Positions 53,101-62,789 of a stretch of DNA of 64,000 bases are shown piece after piece. The stretch comes from Myxococcus stipitatus (lineage in GTDB: Bacteria > Myxococcota > Myxococcia > Myxococcales > Myxococcaceae), in assembly GCF_037414475.1 (NCBI RefSeq), contig NZ_CP147913.1:3844001-3908000 (forward strand), written 5' to 3'. The position numbers were made by a program, and so were the translations under genes. Every line of letters begins with the position of its first letter. Position 1 is the stretch's first letter. The notes under the pieces are model-generated. The model saw only the letters and a program-made list of their open reading frames with translations, ran no database searches and had not been told where the DNA came from.

Positions 53101-54780
53101 CTAATTCTTTGTGATGGGGCGGTAACGGATGCGGTGTGGCTCGAGCGCGTCCGGGCCCAGGCGCTTCTTCTTGTCCGCCTCGTAGTCCTGGAAGTTGCCC
53201 TCGAAGAAGAACGCCTTGCTGTCGCCCTCGAAGGCCAGGATGTGCGTGGCGATGCGGTCCAGGAACCAGCGGTCGTGGCTGATGACCACCGCGCAGCCGG
53301 CGAAGCTCAGGAGGGCGTCCTCCAGGCTGCGCAGCGTCTCCACGTCCAGGTCGTTGGTGGGCTCGTCGAGCAGGAGCAGGTTGCCGCCGCTCTTGAGCAT
53401 CTTCGCCAGGTGCACGCGGTTGCGCTCGCCGCCGGAGAGGTCCTTCACGCGCTTCTGCTGGTCCTGGCCCTTGAAGGCGAAGCCCGCCAGGTACGCGCGG
53501 CTGGGCACCGTGCCCGCCCGGCCCAGGTCCAGGTGGTCCAGGCCGCCGCTCACCTCCTGGAAGACGCTGTTGTCGCCGTTGAGCGCGTCGCGGCTCTGGT
53601 CCACGTAGGCCATCACCACGGTGTCGCCCACGCGCAGCTCACCCGCGTCCGGCTTCTCCACGCCCGTCAGCATGCGGAACAGCGTCGTCTTGCCCGCGCC
53701 GTTGGGACCAATCACGCCGACGATGCCGCCCGGCGGCAGCTTGAAGCTCAGGTCCTCCAACAGCAGCCGGTCGCCGTACGCCTTGCGCAGACCCTTGGCC
53801 TCCACCACCAGCCCGCCCAGGCGGGGACCGGGGGGAATGATGACCTCGCCCGTCGCCTCGCGCTTGTCCTGCGTCTGGTTGAGCAGCTCCTCGTACGCGG
53901 CGATGCGCGCCTTGCTCTTGGCCTGACGCGCCTTGGGCGACTGGCGCACCCACTCCAGCTCGCGCTTGAGCGTCTTCTGCCGGTGGCCCTCGGCCTTCTC
54001 CTCCAGCTCCAGCCGCTTCTGCTTCTGCTCCAGCCAGCTGGAGTAGTTGCCCTTCCAGGGCACGCCCTCGCCGCGGTCCAGCTCCAGGATCCACTCGGCC
54101 GCGTTGTCCAGGAAGTAGCGGTCGTGGGTGATGCAGACGATGGTGCCCTTGTACTCCTTGAGCGCCTGCTCCAGCCACGCGACGCTCTCCGCGTCCAGGT
54201 GGTTGGTGGGCTCGTCCAGGAGCAGCAGGTCCGGCTTCTCCAGGAGGATGCGGCACAGCGCCACGCGGCGCTTCTCACCGCCGGACAGCTTCGTCACGTC
54301 CGCGTCCCCGGGCGGCAGCCGCAGCGCGTCCATGGCCATCTCGATGGTGCGGTCCAGCTCCCAGCCGTTCACCGCGTCGATGGCGTCCTGGAGCCGGCCC
54401 TGCTCGGCCAGGAGCTTCTCCATCTCCGCGTCGCTCATGGGCTCGGCGAACTTCGCGCTGACCTCGTTGAAGCGGTCCAGCGCCGCGCGAATCTCCTTCA
54501 GGCCCAGCTCCACGTTCCCCTTCACGTCCAGCGAGGCGTCGAGCTGCGGCTCCTGCGGCAGATAGCCCACCTTGGCGCCCGGGTCCGGCTTCGCCACGCC
54601 GAAGAACTCCGTGTCCACCCCCGCCATGATGCGCAGCAGCGTCGACTTGCCGGAGCCGTTCGGACCGATGACGCCAATCTTCGCGCCCGGGAAGAACGAC
54701 AGGTAGATGCCCTTGAGGATCTCCTTGCCATTCTTGACCTTGCGCAGGTCCTGCATCGTGAAGATGAAATTCTGGGCCAT
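53101..54780 (-). CDS. ettA: energy-dependent translational throttle protein EttA (ABC-F)
   Basis: A 559-residue ABC-F ATPase that binds the ribosomal E site and couples elongation to ATP level. Two ABC domains are present: the first has [16 protein letters not shown] and [32 protein letters not shown], the second [16 protein letters not shown] and [32 protein letters not shown]. Between them lies the linker region with [27 protein letters not shown], and the arm insertion is in domain 1. The C-terminus [17 protein letters not shown] is characteristic of EttA. Length is close to E. coli EttA. No signal or membrane segment is present. A hairpin terminator follows. Confidence 0.95.
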   Translation of the reverse strand: MAQNFIFTMQDLRKVKNGKEILKGIYLSFFPGAKIGVIGPNGSGKSTLLRIMAGVDTEFFGVAKPDPGAKVGYLPQEPQLDASLDVKGNVELGLKEIRAALDRFNEVSAKFAEPMSDAEMEKLLAEQGRLQDAIDAVNGWELDRTIEMAMDALRLPPGDADVTKLSGGEKRRVALCRILLEKPDLLLLDEPTNHLDAESVAWLEQALKEYKGTIVCITHDRYFLDNAAEWILELDRGEGVPWKGNYSSWLEQKQKRLELEEKAEGHRQKTLKRELEWVRQSPKARQAKSKARIAAYEELLNQTQDKREATGEVIIPPGPRLGGLVVEAKGLRKAYGDRLLLEDLSFKLPPGGIVGVIGPNGAGKTTLFRMLTGVEKPDAGELRVGDTVVMAYVDQSRDALNGDNSVFQEVSGGLDHLDLGRAGTVPSRAYLAGFAFKGQDQQKRVKDLSGGERNRVHLAKMLKSGGNLLLLDEPTNDLDVETLRSLEDALLSFAGCAVVISHDRWFLDRIATHILAFEGDSKAFFFEGNFQDYEADKKKRLGPDALEPHRIRYRPITKN

Positions 54781-54928
54781 CTGGGGGCTTCCTGCTCTGA
54801 GCGGTTGGAGCGTTTGGGGGGCTCGCGGATAGCAGGGTGCAACAGCGCACTCAAGGCGCTTGACGGGTTTGCATCCGTCAGCCGTCGCCTCCTAGCGTCA
54901 GGGATTCCCCTGCGGCCAGGAGGTGGTC

Positions 54929-55333
54929 ATGGCGATGTTCGCTCGCGTCTTCCGTCCAGCGGTGTTGTGGGTCTCCCTTCTCCAGTTCGCATGCGGGGGT
55001 CCGCCCGAGGGCGCGGACACCCCTGCCGTGGAGCAAGGCAAGCAGGCGCTGGAGCCCCTCACGGTGACGGTGGACAGATGTTACATGACGGGCTTTGGCC
55101 GGCCCAACTTCACCTGCGAGGGCCACGTCACCGGAGGCACGCTGCCCTACAACTACTTCGGGTGGACGGGCGTGGCCAACGCCGCCACGGGCCTCATGAC
55201 GTTCACCGGCCCGGACTCCACGCAGGTCAACGGCCGCTGCGGCGCGTTCCAGACGGCCCAGGTGCGCTTCAGCGTCAGCGACTACGCGGGCGTCACCGCG
55301 CACGGGGACTTCTCCTTCCCCTGCACGCCGTAA
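54929..55333 (+). CDS. small secreted lipoprotein with Ig-like domain
   Basis: A 134-residue protein with a signal peptide and lipobox (LLQFACGG, Cys about 22). The mature part (about 45-134) is beta-rich with a CYMTGFGRPNFTCEGHVTGGTLPYNYFGW core, GRCGAF and a final FPCTP, so four Cys can pair. GGTLPYNYFGW resembles the SprB/PKD-type Ig repeat. ATG at 54929 lies just after CCAGGAGGTGG, a strong ribosome binding site that selects it over an earlier GTG. It is divergent from ettA. Function unknown. Confidence 0.75.
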   Translation: MAMFARVFRPAVLWVSLLQFACGGPPEGADTPAVEQGKQALEPLTVTVDRCYMTGFGRPNFTCEGHVTGGTLPYNYFGWTGVANAATGLMTFTGPDSTQVNGRCGAFQTAQVRFSVSDYAGVTAHGDFSFPCTP

Positions 55334-55433
55334 CACGCCGCGACACGCCGCGTGGGACCTTGAGTCCGCGCCGGAAAAAGTCCCCGCACGAGACAAGCGC
55401 CGCGCCTGCGAAGGTGTTACAGGAGGCGGCGCC

Positions 55434-56375
55434 ATGTCGACCCCCACCCCCGCCCTGGAGCTTCAGGGGCTCACGAAGCGCTACGGCACGTTCACCGCGT
55501 TGCAACAGATGAACCTCACCATCCAGGCGGGGGAGATCTTCGCGCTGCTGGGGCCCAACGGGGCGGGCAAGACGACGATGATTGGGAGCGTCTGCGGCCT
55601 GGTGAAGAAGACCGAGGGCACCATCCGCGTCTTCGGCGCGGACCTGGACCAGGACCCGGTGGGCCCTCGCTACCAGGTGGGCCTGGTGCCGCAGGAGATC
55701 AACTTCGACCCGTTCTTCACCGTCGCGGAGTCGCTGCGCATCCAGCAGGGCTTCTACGGACAGAAGCGCGACGAGGCGCGCGTCGACGAGGTGCTCACCG
55801 CGCTCAACCTCCACACCAAGAAGGACTCGCTCACGCGCGCGCTGTCGGGCGGCATGAAGCGCCGGCTGCTCATCGCCAAGGCGCTGGTGCACAAGCCCAA
55901 GCTCGTCTTCCTGGATGAGCCCACCGCGGGCGTGGACGTGGAGCTGCGCCGCGATTTGTGGACGTACGTGCGCAAGCTCGCCTCGCAAGGCACCACCATC
56001 GTCCTCACCACGCACTACCTGGAGGAAGCCGAGGAGCTGGCGGACCGGGTGGGCATCATCAACGAGGGTCGCCTGTTGATGGTGGAGGACAAGGCCACCC
56101 TGCTCAAGCGCTTCGGAGAGAAGCGCGTGGTCGTCACCTTCGACACGCCGCAGACGGCGCTGCCGGAGTCGGTGCGACGCTTCACCTCGCGGCTGGCGGA
56201 AGACGGCCGCACCCTCACCTACGTGGAGCGCGAGGGCGTGGCCCCCGCCGGAGACCTGCTGCGCGTGCTGTACGCGGAAGGGCTCCCCATCGCCGACGTG
56301 GAGACGCGGCGCTCCCGGCTGGAGGACGTCCTGTTGGAGGTCCTCCGCGGCCGTCCCTCCACCCAGGCCGCCTGA
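55434..56375 (+). CDS. ABC-2 exporter ATP-binding protein
   Basis: A 313-residue ATPase of the DrrA/NodI/CcmA-like group, which energises export of drugs, polysaccharides or lipids. It shows Walker [14 protein letters not shown]-loop LVPQEINFDPFFTV, signature LSGGMKRRLLIAKAL, Walker B LVFLDEPTAGVDVELRR and switch His in VLTTHYLEEAEELADR. The C-terminal extension (about 220-310, VVVTFDTPQTALPESVRRF) is the DrrA-type tail. The permease gene starts 12 bases after its stop. It was probably chosen at ATG 55434, preceded by GGAGGCGGCGCC. Confidence 0.93.
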   Translation: MSTPTPALELQGLTKRYGTFTALQQMNLTIQAGEIFALLGPNGAGKTTMIGSVCGLVKKTEGTIRVFGADLDQDPVGPRYQVGLVPQEINFDPFFTVAESLRIQQGFYGQKRDEARVDEVLTALNLHTKKDSLTRALSGGMKRRLLIAKALVHKPKLVFLDEPTAGVDVELRRDLWTYVRKLASQGTTIVLTTHYLEEAEELADRVGIINEGRLLMVEDKATLLKRFGEKRVVVTFDTPQTALPESVRRFTSRLAEDGRTLTYVEREGVAPAGDLLRVLYAEGLPIADVETRRSRLEDVLLEVLRGRPSTQAA

Positions 56376-56387
56376 ACACAGACACCC

Positions 56388-57149
56388 ATGAACATCACCG
56401 GGATGCAGACGCTGTTCGTGAAGGAGGTCCGGCGCTTTCTGCGCGTGCCGGGGCAGACCGTCCTTTCACCGCTCATCAGCACCACGCTGTACTTCATCGT
56501 CTTCGGCTACTCCATCTCCACCCGCGTGCACGAGGTGGAGGGCTCGCCATATCTGCACTTCATCGTGCCGGGCCTCGTCTTCCTGGGAATCGCCAACAAC
56601 GCCTTCCTCAACAGCTCCTCGTCGCTGTTCATCACCAAGATTCAGGGCACGGTGGTGGACCTGCTGGTGGCGCCCCTGGGCCCCGGTGAGCTGATGGCGG
56701 GCTTCATCGGCGGCGCCATGGTGCGCGGGCTCGTGGTGGGCGGCCTCACCTGGGCGGTGGCCGGACTCTTTACCGGCTTCAGCCTGCCGCACGCGGGAGT
56801 GGCCGCGTACTTCCTGCTCATCTCGTCCTACGTGTTCAGCGTGCTGGGCATGCTCGCCGCCGTCTGGGCCGAGAAGTTCGAGCAAATCAATTTCTTCCCG
56901 ACCTTCGTGATGCTGCCCCTGACTTTCCTGGGCGGCGTGTTCTATTCGGTGCGCGAGCTGCCCGCGCCGTGGAACAGCATCAGCCTCTTCAACCCCATGG
57001 TCTACATGGTGGAGGGGCTGCGCTACGGCATGCTGGGACGGAGCATGTACTCGCCGCTGCTCGGCGCCGGCATCCTCGCGGGCGTCGCCGTGGTGGCCAC
57101 CATCGTCTCCTACCTGGTGCTCCGGTCCGGTTACCGGATGAAGGCCTGA
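56388..57149 (+). CDS. ABC-2 exporter permease
   Basis: A 253-residue six-helix ABC-2 membrane protein, the partner of the preceding ATPase. Typical features are the N-terminal amphipathic helix MQTLFVKEVRRFLRVPGQTVLSPLISTTLYFIVFG, a helix after VEGSPYLHFIVPGLVFLGIANNAFLNSSSSLF, and the signature PLTFLGGVFYSVRELPAPWNSISLFNPMVYMVEGLRYGMLG. One permease gene implies a homodimer. Substrate unknown. The two genes form an operon; 99 bases separate the permease from the kinase gene downstream. Confidence 0.92.
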   Translation: MNITGMQTLFVKEVRRFLRVPGQTVLSPLISTTLYFIVFGYSISTRVHEVEGSPYLHFIVPGLVFLGIANNAFLNSSSSLFITKIQGTVVDLLVAPLGPGELMAGFIGGAMVRGLVVGGLTWAVAGLFTGFSLPHAGVAAYFLLISSYVFSVLGMLAAVWAEKFEQINFFPTFVMLPLTFLGGVFYSVRELPAPWNSISLFNPMVYMVEGLRYGMLGRSMYSPLLGAGILAGVAVVATIVSYLVLRSGYRMKA

Positions 57150-57248
57150 AACCCACCCGGACCTTCACCCCCCTGCTGTCAATGTGGGGTGACACCCGAC
57201 TGGTCATTTCCCGCACGGTGAGAAAGGAAGATATTCTCGCCGGACATC

Positions 57249-58886
57249 ATGGCGGTGCCATTCGGTAAGTACGAGTTGCTGCGGAAGATTGCCTCCGGCG
57301 GCATGGGTCAGATCTTTCTGGCCCGTGAGCACGGAACGGGTTTCGAGCGGCTGGTGGTCTTGAAGCTCATCCTTCCGCATCTGGCGGAGGACGATGAGTT
57401 CCTATCAATGTTCCTGGATGAAGCGGGGTTGGTGGCGCGGCTGACGCACCCCAACCTCATCACCATCCTGGACCTGACCCAGATTGAAGCGCGGCATTGT
57501 CTGGCCATGGAGTACGTCCAAGGTGACGACGTACGCCGGCTGGACAAGTACTCGCGCGCGCAGGGCAAGCCCCTGTCGGTGGGGATGATTCTGCGCATCA
57601 TCGCGGATGCGGCCGCGGGGCTTCATTACGCGCACCAGGCACGTGACGTTCAGGGCAAGCCCATGCGGCTGGTCCACCGCGACGTGTCTCCGCAGAACAT
57701 TCTCGTCGGCTTCGACGGCGGGGTGAAGGTCATCGACTTTGGTGTGGCCAAAGCCGCGACGAGCAGCGCGAACACGGCCACCGGTGTGCTGAAGGGGAAG
57801 TATCCCTACATGTCCCCGGAGCAGGCGGGTGGGCTCGCCATCGACGCGCGCAGCGACCAGTTCGCGCTGGGCGTCGTCATGTGGGAGCTGCTCACGGGCA
57901 AGCGCCTGTTCAAGGGCGACTCGGACATGATGACGCTGCGGCTGGTGAAGGACTGCCAGGTGCCGCGCCCGTCACAGCTCAACCCCAAGCTGCCGCCGGG
58001 GCTGGACGAGGTGGTGCTCAAGGCGCTCGCGCCCACGCCGGACGAGCGCTATCCGGACTGCGGGGCGCTGCGGCTGGCGTTGGAGGACTTCGCGCTCAAC
58101 CAGCGGGTCCCCTCCAGCAGCGCGCACCTGTCGGCGTATCTGCGGGAGTTGTACGCGGAGCGCATCGCGGCGGAGACGGACCCGGCGCGGTTGGACCAGC
58201 TCGCGGAGGACGCGGACCTGGACTCGCGCTCCAACTCGTCGCTGAGCGGCGTGGGGGCCGCCAGCGGGCGCACGTCCGGCTCGCGTCAGCCGCGCTCGGG
58301 CACTCGCTCCAAGCACCAGACGGCGGCGCTGGGGGTGCCGGGCCCCGTGGTGAATGACCGCACGCGAGGCACCGCGCCCATGGACCGCGCGCCCAACTCG
58401 GAGACGCGGCGTGTCCCGTGGATGCCCATCGCCATCGCGGGCGCGGGCCTCTTGATGGCCGCGGGCGCGGCGGTGGTCTTCCTGCGGGGGCCCTCCGGCA
58501 ACGCGGCGCTCCCGCCCGCACAGACCCAAGCGGTCCACGTGGAGCCCGAGCGGCCCACGTCTCCGCCCCCCAAGCCCGCACCCGAGCCCGTGAAGATGGT
58601 GGAGCTGCCCGTCATCACCGAGCCCCCTGGCGCCACCGTGAGCGTGGGTGGCGAGGAGCGCGGCGTGACGCCCATGAAGCTGGAGCTGGAGCAGGGCGCG
58701 CCCATGGTGGCGGTGACGCTGGCGCTCAACGGCTACGAGCCGGTGACCCGCGAGGTCTCCGCCGCGGACGATGAGCTGCGCCTGGAGCTGCGGCGCCAGG
58801 GGGGCAGGCCCACGGGCACCTCCACGACGAAGAAGCCCGGTGGCGCGCAGCAGGGCGGCAACCTGGGCATCAAGACGGGCCGCTAG
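57249..58886 (+). CDS. Ser/Thr protein kinase with PEGA domain
   Basis: A 545-residue membrane kinase. The kinase domain (about 5-290) has IASGGMGQIFLAREH (P-loop), Lys39 in VVLKLILPHL, catalytic HRDVSPQN (143-150, the form usual in myxobacteria), VIDFGVAKA and YMSPEQAGG. A Pro/Ser/Arg linker (about 325-395) follows, then one transmembrane helix (about 396-418, WMPIAIAGAGLLMAAGAAVVFL), a Pro-rich segment and a PEGA domain (about 455-515, ITEPPGATVSVGGEERGVTPMKLEL). PEGA domains are surface-layer-like repeats, so the outside part may sense the envelope. No phosphatase gene is adjacent. Confidence 0.93.
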   Translation: MAVPFGKYELLRKIASGGMGQIFLAREHGTGFERLVVLKLILPHLAEDDEFLSMFLDEAGLVARLTHPNLITILDLTQIEARHCLAMEYVQGDDVRRLDKYSRAQGKPLSVGMILRIIADAAAGLHYAHQARDVQGKPMRLVHRDVSPQNILVGFDGGVKVIDFGVAKAATSSANTATGVLKGKYPYMSPEQAGGLAIDARSDQFALGVVMWELLTGKRLFKGDSDMMTLRLVKDCQVPRPSQLNPKLPPGLDEVVLKALAPTPDERYPDCGALRLALEDFALNQRVPSSSAHLSAYLRELYAERIAAETDPARLDQLAEDADLDSRSNSSLSGVGAASGRTSGSRQPRSGTRSKHQTAALGVPGPVVNDRTRGTAPMDRAPNSETRRVPWMPIAIAGAGLLMAAGAAVVFLRGPSGNAALPPAQTQAVHVEPERPTSPPPKPAPEPVKMVELPVITEPPGATVSVGGEERGVTPMKLELEQGAPMVAVTLALNGYEPVTREVSAADDELRLELRRQGGRPTGTSTTKKPGGAQQGGNLGIKTGR

Positions 58887-58905
58887 GCCGGTTTCATGCC
58901 GAGAC

Positions 58906-58932
58906 CTCCGGCGAGTCGGTGACTCGCCGGAG
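58906..58932. terminator. bidirectional hairpin terminator
   Basis: CTCCGGCGAGTC (58906-58917), loop GGT, GACTCGCCGGAG (58921-58932): a perfect 12-bp stem midway between the convergent kinase and dipeptidase genes, 20 and 34 bases from their stops. No U-run is present, but stability and position fit a shared terminator. Confidence 0.7.
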
Positions 58933-58966
58933 ATGCCAGCCGTGGGCGCATACCGCGCGCCCGTGT

Positions 58967-60406
58967 TCAGCGCTTGAAGTGCTCGGCGATGACGCTGGCC
59001 ACGCAGCACGTGAGCTTCTTGCCGGTGGGGACGTGCAGGAACTCGTTGGGGCCGTGCGCGTTGCTGCCCGGGCCCAGCAGGCCGGTGATGAGGAACTGCG
59101 CCTCCGGGAAGCGCTCACCCAGCATGCCCATGAAGGGGATGGTGCCGCCCTCGCCCATCGCCATGGCCGGCCGGCCGAAGTACGTGCTGGACGCGGACTC
59201 CACCGCGCGGGACAGCCAGCCCGCCAGCGGCGGCGCATCCCAACCGATGCTGGCCTTGTCGCCGTCGAACGTCACCTTCGCGCCGTACGGCGGGTCCTTC
59301 TCCAGCGCGTCCTTCAGCGCCTTCTGCGCCGCCTTGGGCTCCAGCCGCGGAGGGATGCGCATGGACAGCTTCACCGTCGTGAAGGGGCGCAGCACGTTGC
59401 CCGCGCTCTGCAGCGAGGGCATGCCGTCCACGGCCGTCACCGACAACGCCGGACGCCACGTGCGGTTGAGCACCAGCTCCGCGCCGTCGTCCGACATGGG
59501 CCGCATGCCGGGCACCCACGGGAACTTGGCGAACACCTCTTCGCCCAGCACCTTCGCCGCGGCGGCCGCCTGCTCGCGGCGCTCCTTGGGAATCTCCACG
59601 TGCAGGCCCTGCACCGTGACGCGGCCCGTGTCCTGCTCCTCCACCCGCGACAGCACCTGGCGCAGCACGCGGAAGGACGACGCGACGATGCCGCTGGCGT
59701 CGCCGGAGTGGACACCCTCGGTGAGCACGTCCACGCGCAGGTTGCCCGCCACCATGCCGCGCAGCGACGTGGTCATCCAGAGCTGCTCATAGTTGGCGCA
59801 GCCCGAGTCCAGGCACACCACCAGCGACGGCTTGCCGATGCGCGGCGCCAGCGCCTCGATGTACGCGGGCAAATCATAGCTGCCGCTCTCCTCACACGCC
59901 TCGATGAGCACCACGCAGCGCGCGTGCGACACGCCCTGCTCGCGCAACAGGCGCAGCGCCGTCAGCGACGCGAAGGCGGAGTAACCGTCATCCGCGCCAC
60001 CGCGACCGTAGAGCTTGTCGCCCTCGCGCTTGGGGGTCCACGGCGACAGGTCCTCGCGCCAGCCCGTCATCTCCGGCTGCTTGTCCAGGTGGCCGTACAG
60101 CAGCACGGTGTCCTCGCCGCGCGTGCCGGGGACCTCCATGTAGATGACCGGCGTGCGGTCTCGGCCCTGCTCATCCTTGAGGCGCACCACCTCCAACGTG
60201 AGGCCGGGCAGGTGCGCCGCCTGCGCGCGGCACCACTCCACGATGAGCTGCACCGCGGCTTCCATGTGGCCGTGCGCCACCCAGTCCGGGTCGAAGGCAG
60301 GCGACTTGTTGGGGATGCGAATGTAGCGCTCGAGCGCCGGGAGGATTTCCTTCTCCCAGATGCGGTCGGAGGATTCGGTGGCGGTCTGGACGTTCATGGC
60401 CGCCAT
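58967..60406 (-). CDS. M20 family dipeptidase (CNDP-like)
   Basis: A 479-residue cytosolic dipeptidase. Metal ligands are in YGHLDKQPEMTGW (His, Asp), GRGGADDGYS (bridging Asp), EACEESGS (catalytic and ligand Glu) and VVCLDSGCAN (Asp), with the last His in GSNAHGPNEFLHV. The lid domain contains EGVHSGDASGI and MRIPPRLEPKAAQKAL. The layout matches M20C carnosinase-like peptidases that cut dipeptides. Start taken at ATG 60406; ATG 60397 and GTG 60415 are alternatives, none with a strong ribosome binding site. It converges on the kinase gene. Confidence 0.92.
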   Translation of the reverse strand: MAAMNVQTATESSDRIWEKEILPALERYIRIPNKSPAFDPDWVAHGHMEAAVQLIVEWCRAQAAHLPGLTLEVVRLKDEQGRDRTPVIYMEVPGTRGEDTVLLYGHLDKQPEMTGWREDLSPWTPKREGDKLYGRGGADDGYSAFASLTALRLLREQGVSHARCVVLIEACEESGSYDLPAYIEALAPRIGKPSLVVCLDSGCANYEQLWMTTSLRGMVAGNLRVDVLTEGVHSGDASGIVASSFRVLRQVLSRVEEQDTGRVTVQGLHVEIPKERREQAAAAAKVLGEEVFAKFPWVPGMRPMSDDGAELVLNRTWRPALSVTAVDGMPSLQSAGNVLRPFTTVKLSMRIPPRLEPKAAQKALKDALEKDPPYGAKVTFDGDKASIGWDAPPLAGWLSRAVESASSTYFGRPAMAMGEGGTIPFMGMLGERFPEAQFLITGLLGPGSNAHGPNEFLHVPTGKKLTCCVASVIAEHFKR

Positions 60407-60662
60407 GCTGAGCACGGGACGCTGCCCCTGTCGACACCGGGATGAATGGACGGGATGGCCAGAGTCAGAGGTGAACCACTTCGCCCGCTCACGCCACCGT
60501 GTGCTCGCCTGATGGCGCCCATCGGCGCGCCTGTCCCAAGCCCGTACCCCTCGCGCCCCGCCTCCCCTGGAAGCGCCGCGTCACCGGCCGTGAGGACCTT
60601 CGCGGCGGCACGGCCATCATGCCCTCCGAGCGCGGCGCGGAACCGGGCCCCGGATGCAGGCA

Positions 60663-62519
60663 TTACTCCGGGTTCGAGACGCGCAACACGACGGCCGCGG
60701 GTCCCTCCACCGTCACAGTGCCATCACGCAACGGTGACACGGGCAGCGCGCCCCCGAAGCGCGGAGCCTCGCTCCACAGCAACACCTCCGCGCCCCGAGG
60801 CACGGGGTGGTTCAGCGTCCCTCGCACGGCGAGCAGCACGAGGAGCGTCTGCCCCTCCGCGCGTCGCTCCATCCAGAGCGCATCGGGGCCCAGGGCCCGT
60901 GCGTCGTAGGCCCCCCGGCGTGCGTGCCGCAATGCGGGCTCGTGTGCACGCAACTGGAGCAGCTCACGATGGAGCAGGTGGACACCCTCGTGACCGGGCT
61001 TGCCCGCCTCACTCCAGTCCAGACGGGAGCGGGTGAAGGTCTCCAGCGCCTGCGGGTCGGGGACCTCCTCGCCCGCGAAGCGTGAGAAGTCCGCGAACTC
61101 GCGGCGCCGCCCCTCGGTGACGAGCCGCCCCAGCTCCGCATGATGGTCCGTGAAGTAGAGGAACGGAGTGCTCGCGTTCCACTCCTGGCCCATGAACAGC
61201 AGCGGCGTATAGGGCGACGTGAGCAGCAGCACCGTCATCGCGCGGAAGGCCGCCGGGGACACGTCCTTCCCCAGACGTTCGCCGAGGGCGCGGTTGCCCA
61301 CCTGGTCATGGTTCTGAAGGCAGTACACGAAGTGCCACGGCGCCAGTCCCTCGGCGGAAGTGCCTCGCGCATGGCCCAGGTGCTTCGACGCCTGTCCCTC
61401 GTAGAACCAGCCCTGGCGCAGCGTTCGCGCCAGGTCCTCCGTGCCGCCCGTGTAGTCCTGGTAGTAGCCCTCGCTGTCTCCCGCGAAGGCGCGGCGCATC
61501 TGGTGATGGAAGTCATCCGCCCAGAGCCCATCCAACGCGAAGCCTCCCTCGGAGGATGGCAGGACGAGGCGCCGCTCATTGCGCCCATCCTCCGCGATGA
61601 GGAGCACCCGCCGTCCGGGAGCACTGGCGTGCGCGCGCTCGGCGATTTCGTCGAGCAGGTGCCGCGGGCTCTCGTCCACCAGCGCGTGGGTCGCGTCGAG
61701 ACGCAGTCCATCCAGGTGGTAGTCGCGAATCCACATCTCCACGTTGGAGAGCACCAATTCGCGCACGGGCCCGCTGTCCGCGCCGTCGTAGTTCACCGCG
61801 TCGCCCCAGGGCGTGTGGTGGCGGCCGGTGAAGTAGTGCGGCGAGTACACCCGCAGGTAATTCCCGTCCGGCCCGAAGTGGTTGTAGACGACGTCCAGCA
61901 GCACGGCGAGGCCTCGCGCGTGCGCGGCATCCACCAACCGGCGCAGTCCCTCCGGGCCGCCATACACCTGCGCGGGCGCGAAGAGGTCCACGCCGTCGTA
62001 ACCCCAGTTGCGCGCACCGGGGAAGCTGGCCACGGGCATCAACTCCAGCGCGGTGACACCCAACTCCACGAGCGCGGAGAGCCTGGGGATGAGCGCCTCG
62101 AAAGTGCCCTCGGGCGTGGCGGTGCCGACGTGGACCTCGTAGAGGACGAGCGACGAGGGCTCCACGCCCTTCCATTCCGCGTCCGTCCACGCGAAGTCGG
62201 GCACCACCACCTCGGACGGCCCGTGCACGCCTTCCGGCTGCGAGCGCGACCACGGGTCCGGGAAGGGCCCTTCGCCATCCACCCGCAGCTTGTAGCGGAC
62301 CCCAGCGCCCTGCCCCTCCAACACCGCGGTGAAGAAGCCACCTGCCTCGGGGGTCATCGGCAACACGCGTCCTGGCGCACCCTGCCCGTCGTGCAGGACC
62401 ACCTCCACGCGCTGATGGCCGGGCGCCCAGACCCGCCACCGCACCCTCGGGCCCGCCTCGACCCATGCCCCTGTCCGCGGATTGCGCCGCGTGCTCGCCG
62501 TCGCCTCGAGAGGACCCAT
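60663..62519 (-). CDS. treZ: malto-oligosyltrehalose trehalohydrolase
   Basis: A 618-residue GH13 enzyme releasing trehalose from maltooligosyl trehalose made by TreY. An N-terminal CBM48-like domain (about 15-110, VRWRVWAPGHQRVEVVLHDGQG) is followed by the barrel: YEVHVGTATPEGTFEALIPRL, ELMPVASFPGARNWGYDGVDLFAPAQVYGGPEGLRRLVDAAH, nucleophile Asp in GLRLDATHAL, acid Glu in VLLIAEDGRNE and CLQNHDQVGNRALGERL. ATG 62519 follows GGAGGGACAC and gives the usual length. No treY or treX is visible in the window, so the pathway partners lie elsewhere or beyond its edge. Confidence 0.93.
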   Translation of the reverse strand: MGPLEATASTRRNPRTGAWVEAGPRVRWRVWAPGHQRVEVVLHDGQGAPGRVLPMTPEAGGFFTAVLEGQGAGVRYKLRVDGEGPFPDPWSRSQPEGVHGPSEVVVPDFAWTDAEWKGVEPSSLVLYEVHVGTATPEGTFEALIPRLSALVELGVTALELMPVASFPGARNWGYDGVDLFAPAQVYGGPEGLRRLVDAAHARGLAVLLDVVYNHFGPDGNYLRVYSPHYFTGRHHTPWGDAVNYDGADSGPVRELVLSNVEMWIRDYHLDGLRLDATHALVDESPRHLLDEIAERAHASAPGRRVLLIAEDGRNERRLVLPSSEGGFALDGLWADDFHHQMRRAFAGDSEGYYQDYTGGTEDLARTLRQGWFYEGQASKHLGHARGTSAEGLAPWHFVYCLQNHDQVGNRALGERLGKDVSPAAFRAMTVLLLTSPYTPLLFMGQEWNASTPFLYFTDHHAELGRLVTEGRRREFADFSRFAGEEVPDPQALETFTRSRLDWSEAGKPGHEGVHLLHRELLQLRAHEPALRHARRGAYDARALGPDALWMERRAEGQTLLVLLAVRGTLNHPVPRGAEVLLWSEAPRFGGALPVSPLRDGTVTVEGPAAVVLRVSNPE

Positions 62520-62789
62520 GTGTCCCTCCGTGTAATGCGCCCGCGCGCATCCGGGGAGCACTTGTGCATCCAGAAGCGGTCCACGCGGGCAAGAGGTGTT
62601 CACGGGTGGGCTTTCGCGCGCCACCGACCCGGGTCATCCACGCCCGCCTGTCTCCTCGCTTGGGAATGTGGCGGGGGTTCTCCCGTTCTCGCCGGCATGA
62701 AGAGGCGTGCTTGTGGACACCGCGTCCCGCCTGGATGATGCGCCCCTGCTCGGTGCCCTCGAGCGCCGTCCCCCTTGGAGTCGCCTGGA

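Noticed and set aside
60663..60690. GGGTTCGAGACGCG, resembling a tRNA T-loop
   Set aside because: It lies inside the treZ coding end, and no acceptor or anticodon stem can be built around it.
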